Of a stretch of DNA of 9,402 nt, positions 1 to 6,796 are shown in pieces. The position numbers and the translations under genes are program-made. This DNA comes from CAVURW01 sp963743595 (GTDB lineage: Bacteria > Verrucomicrobiota > Verrucomicrobiia > Methylacidiphilales > UBA1321). The DNA is taken from assembly GCA_963743595.1 (NCBI GenBank), contig CAVURW010000269.1, forward strand, positions 1-9,402, written 5' to 3'. Within the stretch, counting starts at the first letter, position 1. Each line of letters begins with the position of its first letter. The notes beneath the pieces were generated by a model. That model was given only the letters and a program-made list of their open reading frames with translations, did not search any database and was not told the origin of the DNA.

Positions 1-186
1 AGCATTCTCCGAGAGCGAGTCTATCGCAGTCATATTCGTGACGTTGAACATCTGAAGGTGCGTCTCGTGGAGGAGTGGAAAATGTTCAGTCAGAACGTCG
101 TCGATACAGCAGTCAAGCAGTGGCGTGTTCGACTCAAAGCCTGCGTGAAATCCGCCGGTGGACACTTCGAGCATCAACTCTCATAG
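1..186 (+). CDS. C-terminal fragment of an IS630/Tc1-mariner-like transposase (5' end outside window)
   Basis: The frame is open from the first base to a TAG at 184-186, giving the last 61 residues of a protein whose start lies before the window. The ending reads VYRSHIRDVEHLK, then QWRVRLKACVKSAGGHFEH. A final Val-Tyr, an 'Asp-Val-(Glu/Asp)-x-Leu-Lys' helix, a 'Trp-Arg-x-Arg-Leu-x-Ala-Cys' helix and a closing Gly-Gly-His-Phe-Glu-His are what I recall from the C-termini of DDE transposases of the IS630/Tc1-mariner superfamily, including animal-type mariner-like elements. The catalytic DDE triad would lie upstream and cannot be checked. It is the only convincing plus-strand gene and faces the truncated purC, with repeats between them, as expected for the 3' side of an inserted element. 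Superfamily assignment is from memory of the motif; a bacterial or eukaryotic-like origin cannot be settled here. Confidence 0.6.
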   Translation, partial: SILRERVYRSHIRDVEHLKVRLVEEWKMFSQNVVDTAVKQWRVRLKACVKSAGGHFEHQLS

Positions 187-261
187 CTCGGCACCATCTC
201 TCATAGCACGGTGAATGCAGTAAATTTATCTTTCATAGCACGGTAAATGCAGTAAATTTAT
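178..261. repeat. Tandem repeats at the end of the transposable element
   Basis: Two adjacent 32-bp units, 198-229 and 230-261, differ at only two positions. Each carries the core TCATAGCACGGT followed by AATGCAGTAAATTTAT. A third, partial copy (CTCTCATAGCTCGG) lies at 178-191 and overlaps the transposase stop codon. The repeats sit between the transposase end and the point where purC homology stops, so they are probably the subterminal part of the element and may be transposase-binding sites. An AATGCA (246-251)/TGCATT (270-275) inverted pair and a TGCAT (270-274)/ATGCA (282-286) pair follow, close to the likely element edge. The exact terminal inverted repeat and target duplication cannot be set because the other end is outside the window. 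Confidence 0.75.
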
Positions 262-711
262 GATAACATTGCATTGTGATGATGCACTCTCTCGAAGTCC
301 AGCCGGGAGCACGTAACCGCCGACGGTGCCAAGCGCCTGGTACTCCTGCCAACCCGAACCGGTGAGATACCCGCGCGCCACGCATTCCAGCGGCGTCATG
401 TCGCACGGTTTGCAGCGCGTGAGTCGACCTTGCCACTCGGGGAAATCGGCTCCCGGCGGCAGGTCATACGAAAGGATATGACTCGACGCAACGGTGGCTT
501 TTTCGAACCAAAACCGGCTGAGTCGCGTCAAGAGCTTGCCTTTGTCGGGAATCAACGTCGGCAAAATCACATCGTATGCGGAGATGCGGTCGGAGGCGAT
601 GAGCCACAACTCTCCGTTCCATGACCAGAGATCGCGAACTTTTCCCTGACGCAACGGCGCCAAGCCAAACGCCGAGGCGCGCGTGTTCAAATCGAGATCG
701 GGCGACTGCAT
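226..711 (-). pseudogene. purC: SAICAR synthase (phosphoribosylaminoimidazole-succinocarboxamide synthase), 3'-truncated
   Basis: PurC joins CAIR and aspartate with ATP to make SAICAR in purine biosynthesis, in the cytoplasm. The first ~143 residues match the family: GKVRDLW (23-29, ATP-binding beta hairpin), IASDRISAYDVILP (38-51), IPDKGKLLT (54-62), then ECVARGYLTGSGWQEYQ (109-125) and GTVGGYVLPAGLRES (128-142). After about residue 143 (near position 282) homology stops: the expected 'PxPIFTPATKA...HDENI' segment is replaced by about 18 unrelated residues read through transposon repeats to a TAA. Full-length relatives have about 290-300 residues, so half the protein, including catalytic and substrate-binding parts, is missing and the product should be inactive. 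The start follows the methyltransferase stop by one base (TAA-A-ATG). Identification is firm; whether the missing half survives beyond the left edge is unknown. Confidence 0.9.
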
Positions 712-712
712 T

Positions 713-1414
713 TTACGGTTTGTGCGATTCCGTTTCTGCTTCGCCAGAAACCTCCGGCATTGCCAGCTGTTGCTTAGCGTGCACGCTGATGATGCGCTGT
801 TGGAAGGTCAGCGGCTCGCCATTGAGCGCTTTGCGTCCGGTCGTATCGGGCGTGGAGGTGGAGGTTTCCACTTTACCGGCCATCGCGGATTCTGGGTCAC
901 CCTGCATCTTCGCCAATATAGCGGCCACTTCAGCATCGGGAATCGACTGTTGGCCTTCGCGTGAAGCGGGTGAGGGGTAGGTGATGATCAACGACCCGCC
1001 GGGCTTGGTCAAATTGACCATCGTTTCGATCGCTTTCTCGCGTTCTTCCGGTCCCAGCTCTTGCAAAACAGCCGAGCTCAAAATGACGTCGAAACTGTCC
1101 CCGCGCTCGGAGATGAGCGGCAGGTCCGGCAACCGATCCCGCACAAACTCGACGTTCGGGTGCGCATTCCGGCTCATTGCTTCGTTGATTAAATCGGAGG
1201 GCTCGGCGGCGACCACGTGATGGCCGAATTCCGTGGCGAGCCACTTGGCATCCGCCCCGGAGCCGCATCCCGCATCGAGCACCTTGAGCGGCTCGGGCGT
1301 ATCCAGGATCGGCAGACTGGCGGCGTGGACTTTCCTTCGATCCATTTGGCCATATTGATCCGCGAGACGGGAAGCGTTTTGGGAATAGAACTCAATGCGT
1401 TCTTCGTTAGACAT
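713..1414 (-). CDS. Class I SAM-dependent methyltransferase, substrate unknown
   Basis: A 233-residue protein with a Rossmann-type methyltransferase core of the Methyltransf_11/25 kind. Motif I is VLDAGCGSGADAKWLA (45-60), which binds S-adenosylmethionine. An acidic Glu71 in VVAAEPS (67-73) ends the second strand, and SFDVILSSAVLQEL (107-120) and LTKPGGSLIITYP (135-147) match the later core strands. The last ~85 residues have no recognisable domain and are rich in Ser, Thr, Glu and Pro, probably a substrate cap or a disordered tail. It resembles stand-alone methyltransferases acting on small molecules, but nothing fixes the substrate. It lies 9 nt after the membrane-protein stop and one base before purC, so co-transcription with purC is likely. 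No Shine-Dalgarno motif precedes the ATG. Confidence 0.85.
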   Translation of the reverse strand: MSNEERIEFYSQNASRLADQYGQMDRRKVHAASLPILDTPEPLKVLDAGCGSGADAKWLATEFGHHVVAAEPSDLINEAMSRNAHPNVEFVRDRLPDLPLISERGDSFDVILSSAVLQELGPEEREKAIETMVNLTKPGGSLIITYPSPASREGQQSIPDAEVAAILAKMQGDPESAMAGKVETSTSTPDTTGRKALNGEPLTFQQRIISVHAKQQLAMPEVSGEAETESHKP

Positions 1415-1423
1415 AAGGTTTTA

Positions 1424-2017
1424 CTAATATTGTCGTTTCGGGATTGTTAGTCCCAGATATTCCGCAAACCGCTGGGACGGCGGATTGTCGGCAATCGAAA
1501 TATAACAGCCTCGCTCTTGAAGGGCTTTAAATACTTCTTGAAGAATATCCTGGGGGTACATCCCTGTCGGAAAAGTGAATCGATGTCCACTGGACATAAT
1601 GATTCGAGCTGACGGAATGTTGTGGCGAATGGTGATGTTTCCGGAGCTATCGATATCGACTTCATTCCCCGATTTATCTACGGCGAGTGCGAATTCACCG
1701 AAATTCCGATTCGTCTGGCGGTCATTGATTTGGCGATCCCAACCAATATGGACTTCGTTCACATCCAGTACAGAAAACTCAAAGGTTCTCAAGGGACTTT
1801 TCATCGTGATGATTTGCCCGTCGCAGGAGAGCTCAAAGAAAAAAGGGATCGCGATGAGTCCAGCCGCAAGTGGAATCACGAGGATGAAAGCGGGCTGAAA
1901 ACCAGCAGGTCCCTTCACGATGATGGCGGCCAGAATGGCGATCAAAATGAGGCTTCCCAGAGCGATGAGGCCAATAGTGAAAAGGGAGGAAGGGCCTGAA
2001 GAGCAAAGTCGAGCCAT
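1424..2017 (-). CDS. Membrane protein with two N-terminal TM helices and a cytoplasmic beta-rich domain
   Basis: A 197-residue protein not recognised by name. Residues ~13-35 and ~42-62 are two hydrophobic helices separated by a short Lys-Gly-Pro loop, so most of the protein should lie on one side of the inner membrane. Residues 63-150 read like the compact beta-rich domain found after paired helices in bacterial PH-like (bPH) membrane proteins: short alternating strands such as GQIITMKSPLRTFEF and VNEVHIGWD, then a basic, polar segment. A C-terminal amphipathic part (ILQEVFKALQERG) would fit a closing PH-type helix. The PH-like reading is inference from the layout. It sits 9 nt upstream of the methyltransferase and 108 nt after the CPXCG gene, the widest gap in this row, so it may have its own promoter. 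Confidence 0.7.
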   Translation of the reverse strand: MARLCSSGPSSLFTIGLIALGSLILIAILAAIIVKGPAGFQPAFILVIPLAAGLIAIPFFFELSCDGQIITMKSPLRTFEFSVLDVNEVHIGWDRQINDRQTNRNFGEFALAVDKSGNEVDIDSSGNITIRHNIPSARIIMSSGHRFTFPTGMYPQDILQEVFKALQERGCYISIADNPPSQRFAEYLGLTIPKRQY

Positions 2018-2125
2018 AGATGGTCGGGATTTCTCGAAAAGTAGCAGAGCCGTCCTTCTTTGAAAGGGCTAAATCAGGTTCAGTACCCGCTCTAGCAGTC
2101 CCTATTTTCTGACATGCACGGTGAA

Positions 2126-2305
2126 TCAGGCGGGGGTGGCGTAGACATCCTCAACGATGCCTGGTTCACACGTCACATGCAGATTCATTGGCGAGCAACA
2201 GACTTGGCAATCTTCAATGGCGACGTAACTGCCTTCAGAAGTATCAGCACTGGTGACAACGATTTCGCCGCAATGAGGGCACTCGACTTGAATTTCAACG
2301 ACCAT
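2126..2305 (-). CDS. CPXCG-motif cysteine-rich small protein
   Basis: A 59-residue protein with CPHCG at 9-13 and DCQVCC at 32-37, the paired CxxC arrangement of the Cys_rich_CPXCG family; these are small proteins of unknown function that probably bind one zinc ion. The spacing (about 20 residues between Cys pairs, then a short beta-rich tail) and length are typical. The ATG at 2305 lies two bases after the aat stop. A TTG at 2311 overlapping that stop (TTGA) would add two residues and cannot be excluded; ATG is preferred. The close linkage to aat points to one transcript. There is no sign of truncation. Confidence 0.85.
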   Translation of the reverse strand: MVVEIQVECPHCGEIVVTSADTSEGSYVAIEDCQVCCSPMNLHVTCEPGIVEDVYATPA

Positions 2306-2307
2306 AA

Positions 2308-2967
2308 TCAATGGGTAAATCGAATCGGCTTTTTCAGGGCTTTAGCCAGTCGGGTGAGGTAATCCCGTCGGCGTATTTCGATCGCGCCGAGCCGGGCGGT
2401 GAGAGGCGAAAGGACCTGCGTATCAAACAACTCGAAGCCCTGTTTATTCAAGTGTTCAAACAGGTGGCAGAGAGCGATTTTCGAGGCATCGGTCGCCCGG
2501 TGGAACATCGATTCCCCAGCAAAGAAGCCGCCAAGCGCAACGCCGTAAACGCCTCCGACCAGCTTCTCCCCATCCCACACTTCAATGCTATGGGCGTATC
2601 CTTCAAAGAACAGCGAGTGATAGGCGGTGATGAAGCGGGGGCTGATCCAGGTGGTCTCGCGACCGGGTGAGGGCTCGGCGCACGCTTTGATCACCTCATG
2701 AAAAGCCTGGTCCATGGTGATGGTGAACGTGTGCTTCTTCAGCGTCTTAGCCAGCCGTTCCGGTGGCTTGAACCGTTGGATCTCGAAAATGGCCCGGGGA
2801 TCGGGCGACCACCATGTCAACGGGTCATCCGTCCAGGGAAAAATACCGGAGCGATAGGCCAGAAGCAGGCGTGGAACAGACAAATCTCCTCCAAGCGCCA
2901 ACAAGCCTTCTTGGTTTGCGGCACGAAGGTCTGGAAACGCAAGGCTATCCGGTCGCAGAACGTGCAT
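2308..2967 (-). CDS. aat: Leucyl/phenylalanyl-tRNA--protein transferase
   Basis: Aat moves Leu or Phe from aminoacyl-tRNA onto the N-terminal Lys or Arg of proteins, making them N-degron substrates for ClpS/ClpAP in the cytoplasm. The 219-residue length is normal. Family blocks appear in order: GLLALGGDLS (21-30), YRSGIFPW (38-45), WWSPDPRAIF (52-61), TWISPRFITAYHSLF (106-120), AHSIEVWDGEKLVGGVYG (125-142), FFAGESMFHR (148-157), FDTQ (181-184) and LGAIEIRRRDYL (193-204). The start overlaps the upstream TMEM14-like stop by one base (TGATG), so it is likely translated by reinitiation; no Shine-Dalgarno motif is seen. The gene looks intact and vertically inherited. Confidence 0.97.
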   Translation of the reverse strand: MHVLRPDSLAFPDLRAANQEGLLALGGDLSVPRLLLAYRSGIFPWTDDPLTWWSPDPRAIFEIQRFKPPERLAKTLKKHTFTITMDQAFHEVIKACAEPSPGRETTWISPRFITAYHSLFFEGYAHSIEVWDGEKLVGGVYGVALGGFFAGESMFHRATDASKIALCHLFEHLNKQGFELFDTQVLSPLTARLGAIEIRRRDYLTRLAKALKKPIRFTH

Positions 2968-3347
2968 CAGTGACGAAGTATATCTCGGGCCATAAGATAC
3001 ACTTGCGCTGCCAAGACCGCCAGACTGAAAACAACTATTGGGACTGCGGGGATAAGTTTTTTTGATTTGAGGTAGCGCATCGTCATGATAACGGACAACG
3101 CGAGGGCCAGAATTCCAGCGGGAATGTATGTATAATGCCAGACGGTGGCTAAACCTCCCAAAACGAGCGCGATAATGCCGCTGGCTCCTCCCGCGATGAG
3201 GGAGGGCATGCTCTTCGCCTTAACGTAACCAATGACGCCCCCGACGATGAGGAACAGTCCATACACACACAGCAAAATCGTGCGCAGGATGTGGAAATGC
3301 TCGTGGCTCTCTGTGGCCGGGACGGCTTGGGCGAGGATGGTGATCAT
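2967..3347 (-). CDS. TMEM14-like small membrane protein
   Basis: A 126-residue protein with four predicted membrane helices (about 22-41, 48-68, 75-91 and 101-119). The stretch GGVIGYVKAKSMPSLIAGG (36-54) matches the signature I know from the TMEM14/UPF0136 family: a helix ending in Gly-Tyr-x-Lys, then Ser-x-Pro-Ser-Leu-Ile-Ala-Gly-Gly. Bacterial members have no established function; eukaryotic TMEM14C is linked to porphyrin transport in mitochondria, which should not be transferred here. The start overlaps the chaperone gene's stop by four bases (ATGA), and GGAGAAG lies seven bases before the ATG, the only plausible Shine-Dalgarno motif I found in the window. A downstream one-base overlap joins it to aat. 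Confidence 0.75.
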   Translation of the reverse strand: MITILAQAVPATESHEHFHILRTILLCVYGLFLIVGGVIGYVKAKSMPSLIAGGASGIIALVLGGLATVWHYTYIPAGILALALSVIMTMRYLKSKKLIPAVPIVVFSLAVLAAQVYLMARDILRH

Positions 3348-4843
3348 TGTTCAGCTTCTCCGATGCGCAGTTGAGCGGGTGGCACGCAGCCGGGGGCACG
3401 GGTGCGCCACGTTAAGTAATCCCGGATAACGGCCTGAGAAAATTCGCCTCGATCGATGTAGCTGAGAAACCGCGCCCAGAATTTGTCGTGAGTCTCCCGT
3501 GTAACGGCCTCGCGCGAGTTCACTTTCACAAATTCGGTGGTGCTCTGCTGCGGCGGGCCGCCTTCATCTGAGAGTTCTAGGAGCGGGGAAAAACCGCCGT
3601 CGGCCACGGAGGCGACAGTCTCTAAGATGGGGCGGAAGGGCTCAGGGGCATTCGCGGGCTCGAACTTCGGGAGCTTTTCGATCTCGAGTTTACCTTGTTT
3701 TGAGAGGTCAACCAGCTGCTCTTCGGTGAGACTGCCGCTGGCGAGAGCCGTTGCGACTACTGCCTGTTCAGCGGCGGCCTTCTTTTGTTGGAGACTCTTG
3801 GTGATCGCTTCTTGCACGGCAGCAAAGGGCTTTAAGGCACCGGGAGTTACTTTCATCAATTGCATGACCACCATGCCCTCGGCGACACTCGTGTTCCGTT
3901 GCCGGGTATTTCCCGTCATGGTGAGAGAGAACGCGGTGTTATTGAAGTGAGGGCTCGGGGCTAATCCAGGCACCGGTGAGTGGATGGTAAAGGGCCCGGA
4001 ATCGTGCGCCGGAAGACCATCTTGAGCGGCCAGAGCATTGAAGTCGGGGGCCGGTTGATTCGAGCCAGGAGCCGTGAAGAGGTGGCCTAAGAAATTAGCC
4101 GCTTCAGCGCCCAAGGGCATAATGAGATCCTTTTTCTCCTCTTCGGTCATCTTCGACATGTCTGGTAACGGGAAGAGCACCCACTTCACCTCGCGCGTCT
4201 CGTCTTCGCGGCAGAAGGAATCTTCAGGATGCTCCGTGTAGAATTTCTTGGCGTCATCGGCAGAGATTTTTGCATCCTTGAGAAAGCCTTCCGGATTCAC
4301 TCGGTAGAGCGTCGTAGTGACGGGTGCAAATCGTTGGTAGAACTGCGTTTGCGCCAGCTGAATTGGCACATGCACGTTACCGAAGAGTGCTTTTTGGGCG
4401 GCATCCTCTTCAAGTCGCCGTTCCGCCACCCGCTCATACTCGCCCTCGTCCAGATGCTGAATCTCCAGCCATTGAAAGTACTTGGCTGGCTGGTAAACGC
4501 CATTTTCATCAGCAAATTGCGGGTCTTTTTTAATCGACTCGGTCATCTCGTCTTCTGTGGAGCTGATGTTCAGTTTCCGCACCTCTTCCATCAGCAGCAG
4601 GTTTAGCCAAACACGTGCCACACCCTGAACTTCCACGGTATTATATTCGGAAAGAGCGGTAAGCATCCGCGCATCCTTAAGGTCGACCGCAGAAATGGAG
4701 CGCCTGTCGATTGTGCCATCGGAGCCGGATTGGCTGAGGAGATTCGAGCCGGCGTTGCTGTAAAAGAGGAACGAGAAAAAGAGGAACGCGAGCACGAGGA
4801 ACACAAGCGCGTGGGAGTGTTTTGAGCGGAACAACTTGAGCAT
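3344..4843 (-). CDS. Membrane-anchored PpiD/SurA-type periplasmic folding factor
   Basis: A 499-residue protein with a short basic N-terminus, one membrane helix (about 12-28) and a long periplasmic part. Residues ~65-205 are charged and helical (VWLNLLLMEEVRKLNI, YQPAKYFQWLEIQHLDEGEY), matching the SurA_N/PpiD chaperone domain that holds unfolded outer-membrane proteins. Residues ~215-350 align in outline with a parvulin prolyl isomerase: REVKWVLF strand, DFNALAAQDGLP, HDSGPFTIHSPVPGLAP, NTAFSL and VAEGMVVMQLMKV before KPFAAVQEAITKSLQ. Usual parvulin landmarks (His-Ile-Leu start, Gly-Gly-Asp-Leu-Gly) are missing, so isomerase activity is doubtful and a chaperone role is more likely. It lies 43 nt after lptE and overlaps the TMEM14-like gene by four bases, in step with a role in outer-membrane biogenesis beside bamD and lptE. 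Confidence 0.75.
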   Translation of the reverse strand: MLKLFRSKHSHALVFLVLAFLFFSFLFYSNAGSNLLSQSGSDGTIDRRSISAVDLKDARMLTALSEYNTVEVQGVARVWLNLLLMEEVRKLNISSTEDEMTESIKKDPQFADENGVYQPAKYFQWLEIQHLDEGEYERVAERRLEEDAAQKALFGNVHVPIQLAQTQFYQRFAPVTTTLYRVNPEGFLKDAKISADDAKKFYTEHPEDSFCREDETREVKWVLFPLPDMSKMTEEEKKDLIMPLGAEAANFLGHLFTAPGSNQPAPDFNALAAQDGLPAHDSGPFTIHSPVPGLAPSPHFNNTAFSLTMTGNTRQRNTSVAEGMVVMQLMKVTPGALKPFAAVQEAITKSLQQKKAAAEQAVVATALASGSLTEEQLVDLSKQGKLEIEKLPKFEPANAPEPFRPILETVASVADGGFSPLLELSDEGGPPQQSTTEFVKVNSREAVTRETHDKFWARFLSYIDRGEFSQAVIRDYLTWRTRAPGCVPPAQLRIGEAEQ

Positions 4844-4886
4844 GGGAAGCGACTGGATTTATGGGTTAGGAGCGGGGCGGGCGAGA

Positions 4887-5408
4887 TTACCAACCCTCGG
4901 TGACGAGAATGACGACGTTCTTGGCGAGGTCTTCACTTGCCAGCGGCAGCGCTTGGCGTTCACCTTCAACGACATCATTTTGGAGATAAAAGCTGGTCTG
5001 TCCGGTGACTTGCGAATCTTTCAAGATCGTCTTGGCCATCCGCTTGTTGATAAAAGTCACCTTCGCACGAATCGTCAATTGATACTGGGCGGTGGCGAGT
5101 GTGTCGGAGATCGTGGAGCGTATCGGTGTGGTATCGACGCCGGTTACGTCCACGTCCACCTCGGAATCGGCGTTATCCGTGCTGGGAACCAGCGTGCCGT
5201 CGTTGTTAAACCGACGAATAATGGCGTCGGTTAGGACGGTCTCGAGGTTCGGCGTTAAGCTGTGATTGTGCGCCATGGGCACGAAGACGGTGTGAACGCC
5301 TTGGATCGAGCGACCGGAGACGTTCCCCAGGCGATAACCCGCACAACCCGAGAGTGCGAAAAGCAGAACGAAGCCGAGAACGGCCAGAGAAAGTCGAGAC
5401 GAGGTCAT
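4887..5408 (-). CDS. lptE: LptE-like LPS-assembly lipoprotein
   Basis: A 173-residue lipoprotein. The signal peptide ends in a lipobox LSGC with Cys22 (LSGCAGYRLG), so it should be acylated and, lacking Asp at +2, sent to the outer membrane. The start of the mature part (GYRLG), the FVPMAHN strand (42-48), LTPNLETVLTDAIIRRF (51-67) and the GTLVP-to-DVDVTGVD strands fit the LptE (RlpB) alpha/beta fold. LptE plugs the LptD barrel, which inserts lipopolysaccharide into the outer leaflet. The start codon touches the bamD-like stop directly (TAAATG), so the two are coupled. In E. coli lptE is not next to bamD; this arrangement fits my recollection of Verrucomicrobiota genomes. Other small outer-membrane lipoproteins are possible but less likely. 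Confidence 0.72.
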   Translation of the reverse strand: MTSSRLSLAVLGFVLLFALSGCAGYRLGNVSGRSIQGVHTVFVPMAHNHSLTPNLETVLTDAIIRRFNNDGTLVPSTDNADSEVDVDVTGVDTTPIRSTISDTLATAQYQLTIRAKVTFINKRMAKTILKDSQVTGQTSFYLQNDVVEGERQALPLASEDLAKNVVILVTEGW

Positions 5409-6788
5409 TTACGGAAGAGTGGCGTTCGGCCCTGGAATAACGACGGGTTGGGCGGGCAGACTGGGTGCTGAGCTGGACGAGTTATCCGCTGTCGGTGTGG
5501 AGGGATTCGACACCGCGCCTGGCGAGTGAAGATCGGTCGGGCCTACCGGAACTGCAGGTAGCGCGGCGTTATCGGGATTGGCACCGCCTGCAGGCATCGT
5601 GGGAGAGGCAGGAGACGAAGCAGCAGCACCCGGCGTTTGAAGGGGATCTTTCGGCAGGCTCGTGTCGGCAGGATCGGTCGAGGGCGGCGGTGGCGTGTTA
5701 TCAAGCGGCGGCGGTGGGTTCTGGCCGGTGGTACCGGTGTTCGTGTTTTGGGCGGACGCGGTGGAAGCGGCAGCAGTGGCGGCCTGATTGTTGGCCACGA
5801 CAGCGGCACTGGCAGCGGGATCAAGTCCACCGGGGAGAGCTTCGACTACCGGGCGAAGCTCTTGGATGCGCTTCTTGGCATAGGCCGCGGAGTCGCCTGT
5901 CGGATCTTCCTTTAACACCTCATTGTAGTAGATATAGGCGGCGCGTGGGTTGTGTTGCGTTTCGTAAAACTTGGCAATGTTAAACGCACCTTGGGTCCGC
6001 TTGTGGCTGAGCTTATTGATGTTCTCCTGAGCCTGTGCGCCCTTGTCGGAATCGGGGTACTTCACTATGAAGTCCTGGAACGCATCGATCGCCTTTTGCG
6101 CTGCGCTTTGGTCGTAGTCGGGCTTCGTCGCGGACTTCATCCAGGCGTAACCGATCTGATACTGCGCATTTGAGGCGAGGTCGCTGTTCGGATATTTATC
6201 GATCAACGTCTGGTAGGCATCCACCGCATCCAGGAAATGATCCTGTTTTTCCCGAGCGCGTCCGATGTTGAACTGAGCCTGTGGCGCATCCGGACCGTAC
6301 GGCGCGTTTTTAATCACCTGATTATAGAAGCCAATCGTCTTTTCCATGGAGGGCCCCATCGGAATCTTCCAGATGCGCTGAGGTTCACCGTCTAGATAAA
6401 GGTTCGCGATGCGGAATTGCTCGTCTAAGGCTTGGGTGAAGTAGGGGCTGTAGGGAAATTTATCGACGAGCTTTTGAAACGCCTTGAACGCGTTCTGAAA
6501 ATCGGCTTCATCTTCCAGAATCTTGCCGACTTTGAAGTTCGCTTCCGGAGCCGCCAGAGCGAGCGGCCAACGGCGCACCAGTGTCTTATAAGCGGCCAAA
6601 GCGGCATCCCGCTGTCCCTTCGCTTCCAGGTTATGCGCCAGTTCCAGTTGATCCGAGGAGCTGGAGGCACTCACCGCACTGCCGTTTTCGTCGCTCCAAC
6701 CCTCACCCGGACGCCAGATAAGACCGGCTGTGGCCACCTGGAGCGAGAGCAGAAAAAAGCTGAGAAGAGCGAGATGTGTGCGCGGCAT
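5409..6788 (-). CDS. bamD: BamD/YfiO-like TPR outer-membrane assembly protein with a proline-rich tail
   Basis: A 459-residue exported protein. The ATG at 6788 is chosen because it opens a clean signal peptide (residues 1-21, ending Ala-Thr-Ala); the frame is open to an ATG at 6977, but those 63 extra residues would hide it. The mature protein starts LIWRPGEGW. Residues ~47-320 hold TPR-like helix pairs with BamD-style spacing: AALAAYKTLVRRWP (62-75), AFKAFQKLVDKFPYSPY (100-116), AVDAYQTLIDKYPNSDLA (188-205), AIDAFQDFIVKYPDSDKGA (233-251) and AAYIYYNEVLKEDPTGDSA (283-301). BamD is the scaffold lipoprotein of the BAM complex. Unusually there is no cysteine anywhere, so no lipid anchor, and residues ~325-459 form a Pro/Ala/Ser/Thr-rich low-complexity tail absent from E. 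coli BamD (about 245 residues). A CpoB/YbgF-type protein is the main alternative. Confidence 0.7.
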   Translation of the reverse strand: MPRTHLALLSFFLLSLQVATAGLIWRPGEGWSDENGSAVSASSSSDQLELAHNLEAKGQRDAALAAYKTLVRRWPLALAAPEANFKVGKILEDEADFQNAFKAFQKLVDKFPYSPYFTQALDEQFRIANLYLDGEPQRIWKIPMGPSMEKTIGFYNQVIKNAPYGPDAPQAQFNIGRAREKQDHFLDAVDAYQTLIDKYPNSDLASNAQYQIGYAWMKSATKPDYDQSAAQKAIDAFQDFIVKYPDSDKGAQAQENINKLSHKRTQGAFNIAKFYETQHNPRAAYIYYNEVLKEDPTGDSAAYAKKRIQELRPVVEALPGGLDPAASAAVVANNQAATAAASTASAQNTNTGTTGQNPPPPLDNTPPPPSTDPADTSLPKDPLQTPGAAASSPASPTMPAGGANPDNAALPAVPVGPTDLHSPGAVSNPSTPTADNSSSSAPSLPAQPVVIPGPNATLP

Positions 6789-6796
6789 GAGTCGGA

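Noticed and set aside
198..261. A minimal CRISPR-like array
   Set aside because: The two 32-bp units are directly adjacent with no unique spacer, and they lie at a transposon end, so they are simple tandem repeats.
930..1268. A 112-codon minus-strand frame inside the methyltransferase gene
   Set aside because: It is an Arg-rich out-of-frame shadow; the main frame has all the methyltransferase motifs.
2026..2102. A tRNA-like or structured RNA in the gap before the membrane-protein gene
   Set aside because: The ends can pair (GGGATT with AGTCCC) and AGAGC (2046-2050) can pair with GCTCT (2089-2093) over 77 nt, but the T-arm, anticodon arm and conserved tRNA bases are missing on both strands.
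4229..4606. A plus-strand frame of 125 codons opposite the PpiD/SurA-like gene
   Set aside because: It lies antisense to the conserved chaperone region and has no family motifs or start context.
5465..5983. Plus-strand open frame of 172 codons inside the bamD-like gene
   Set aside because: It mirrors the Pro/Ala-rich, GC-rich tail and TPR region of the gene on the other strand, is Arg/Trp/Ser-rich with no domain, and lacks an initiation context.
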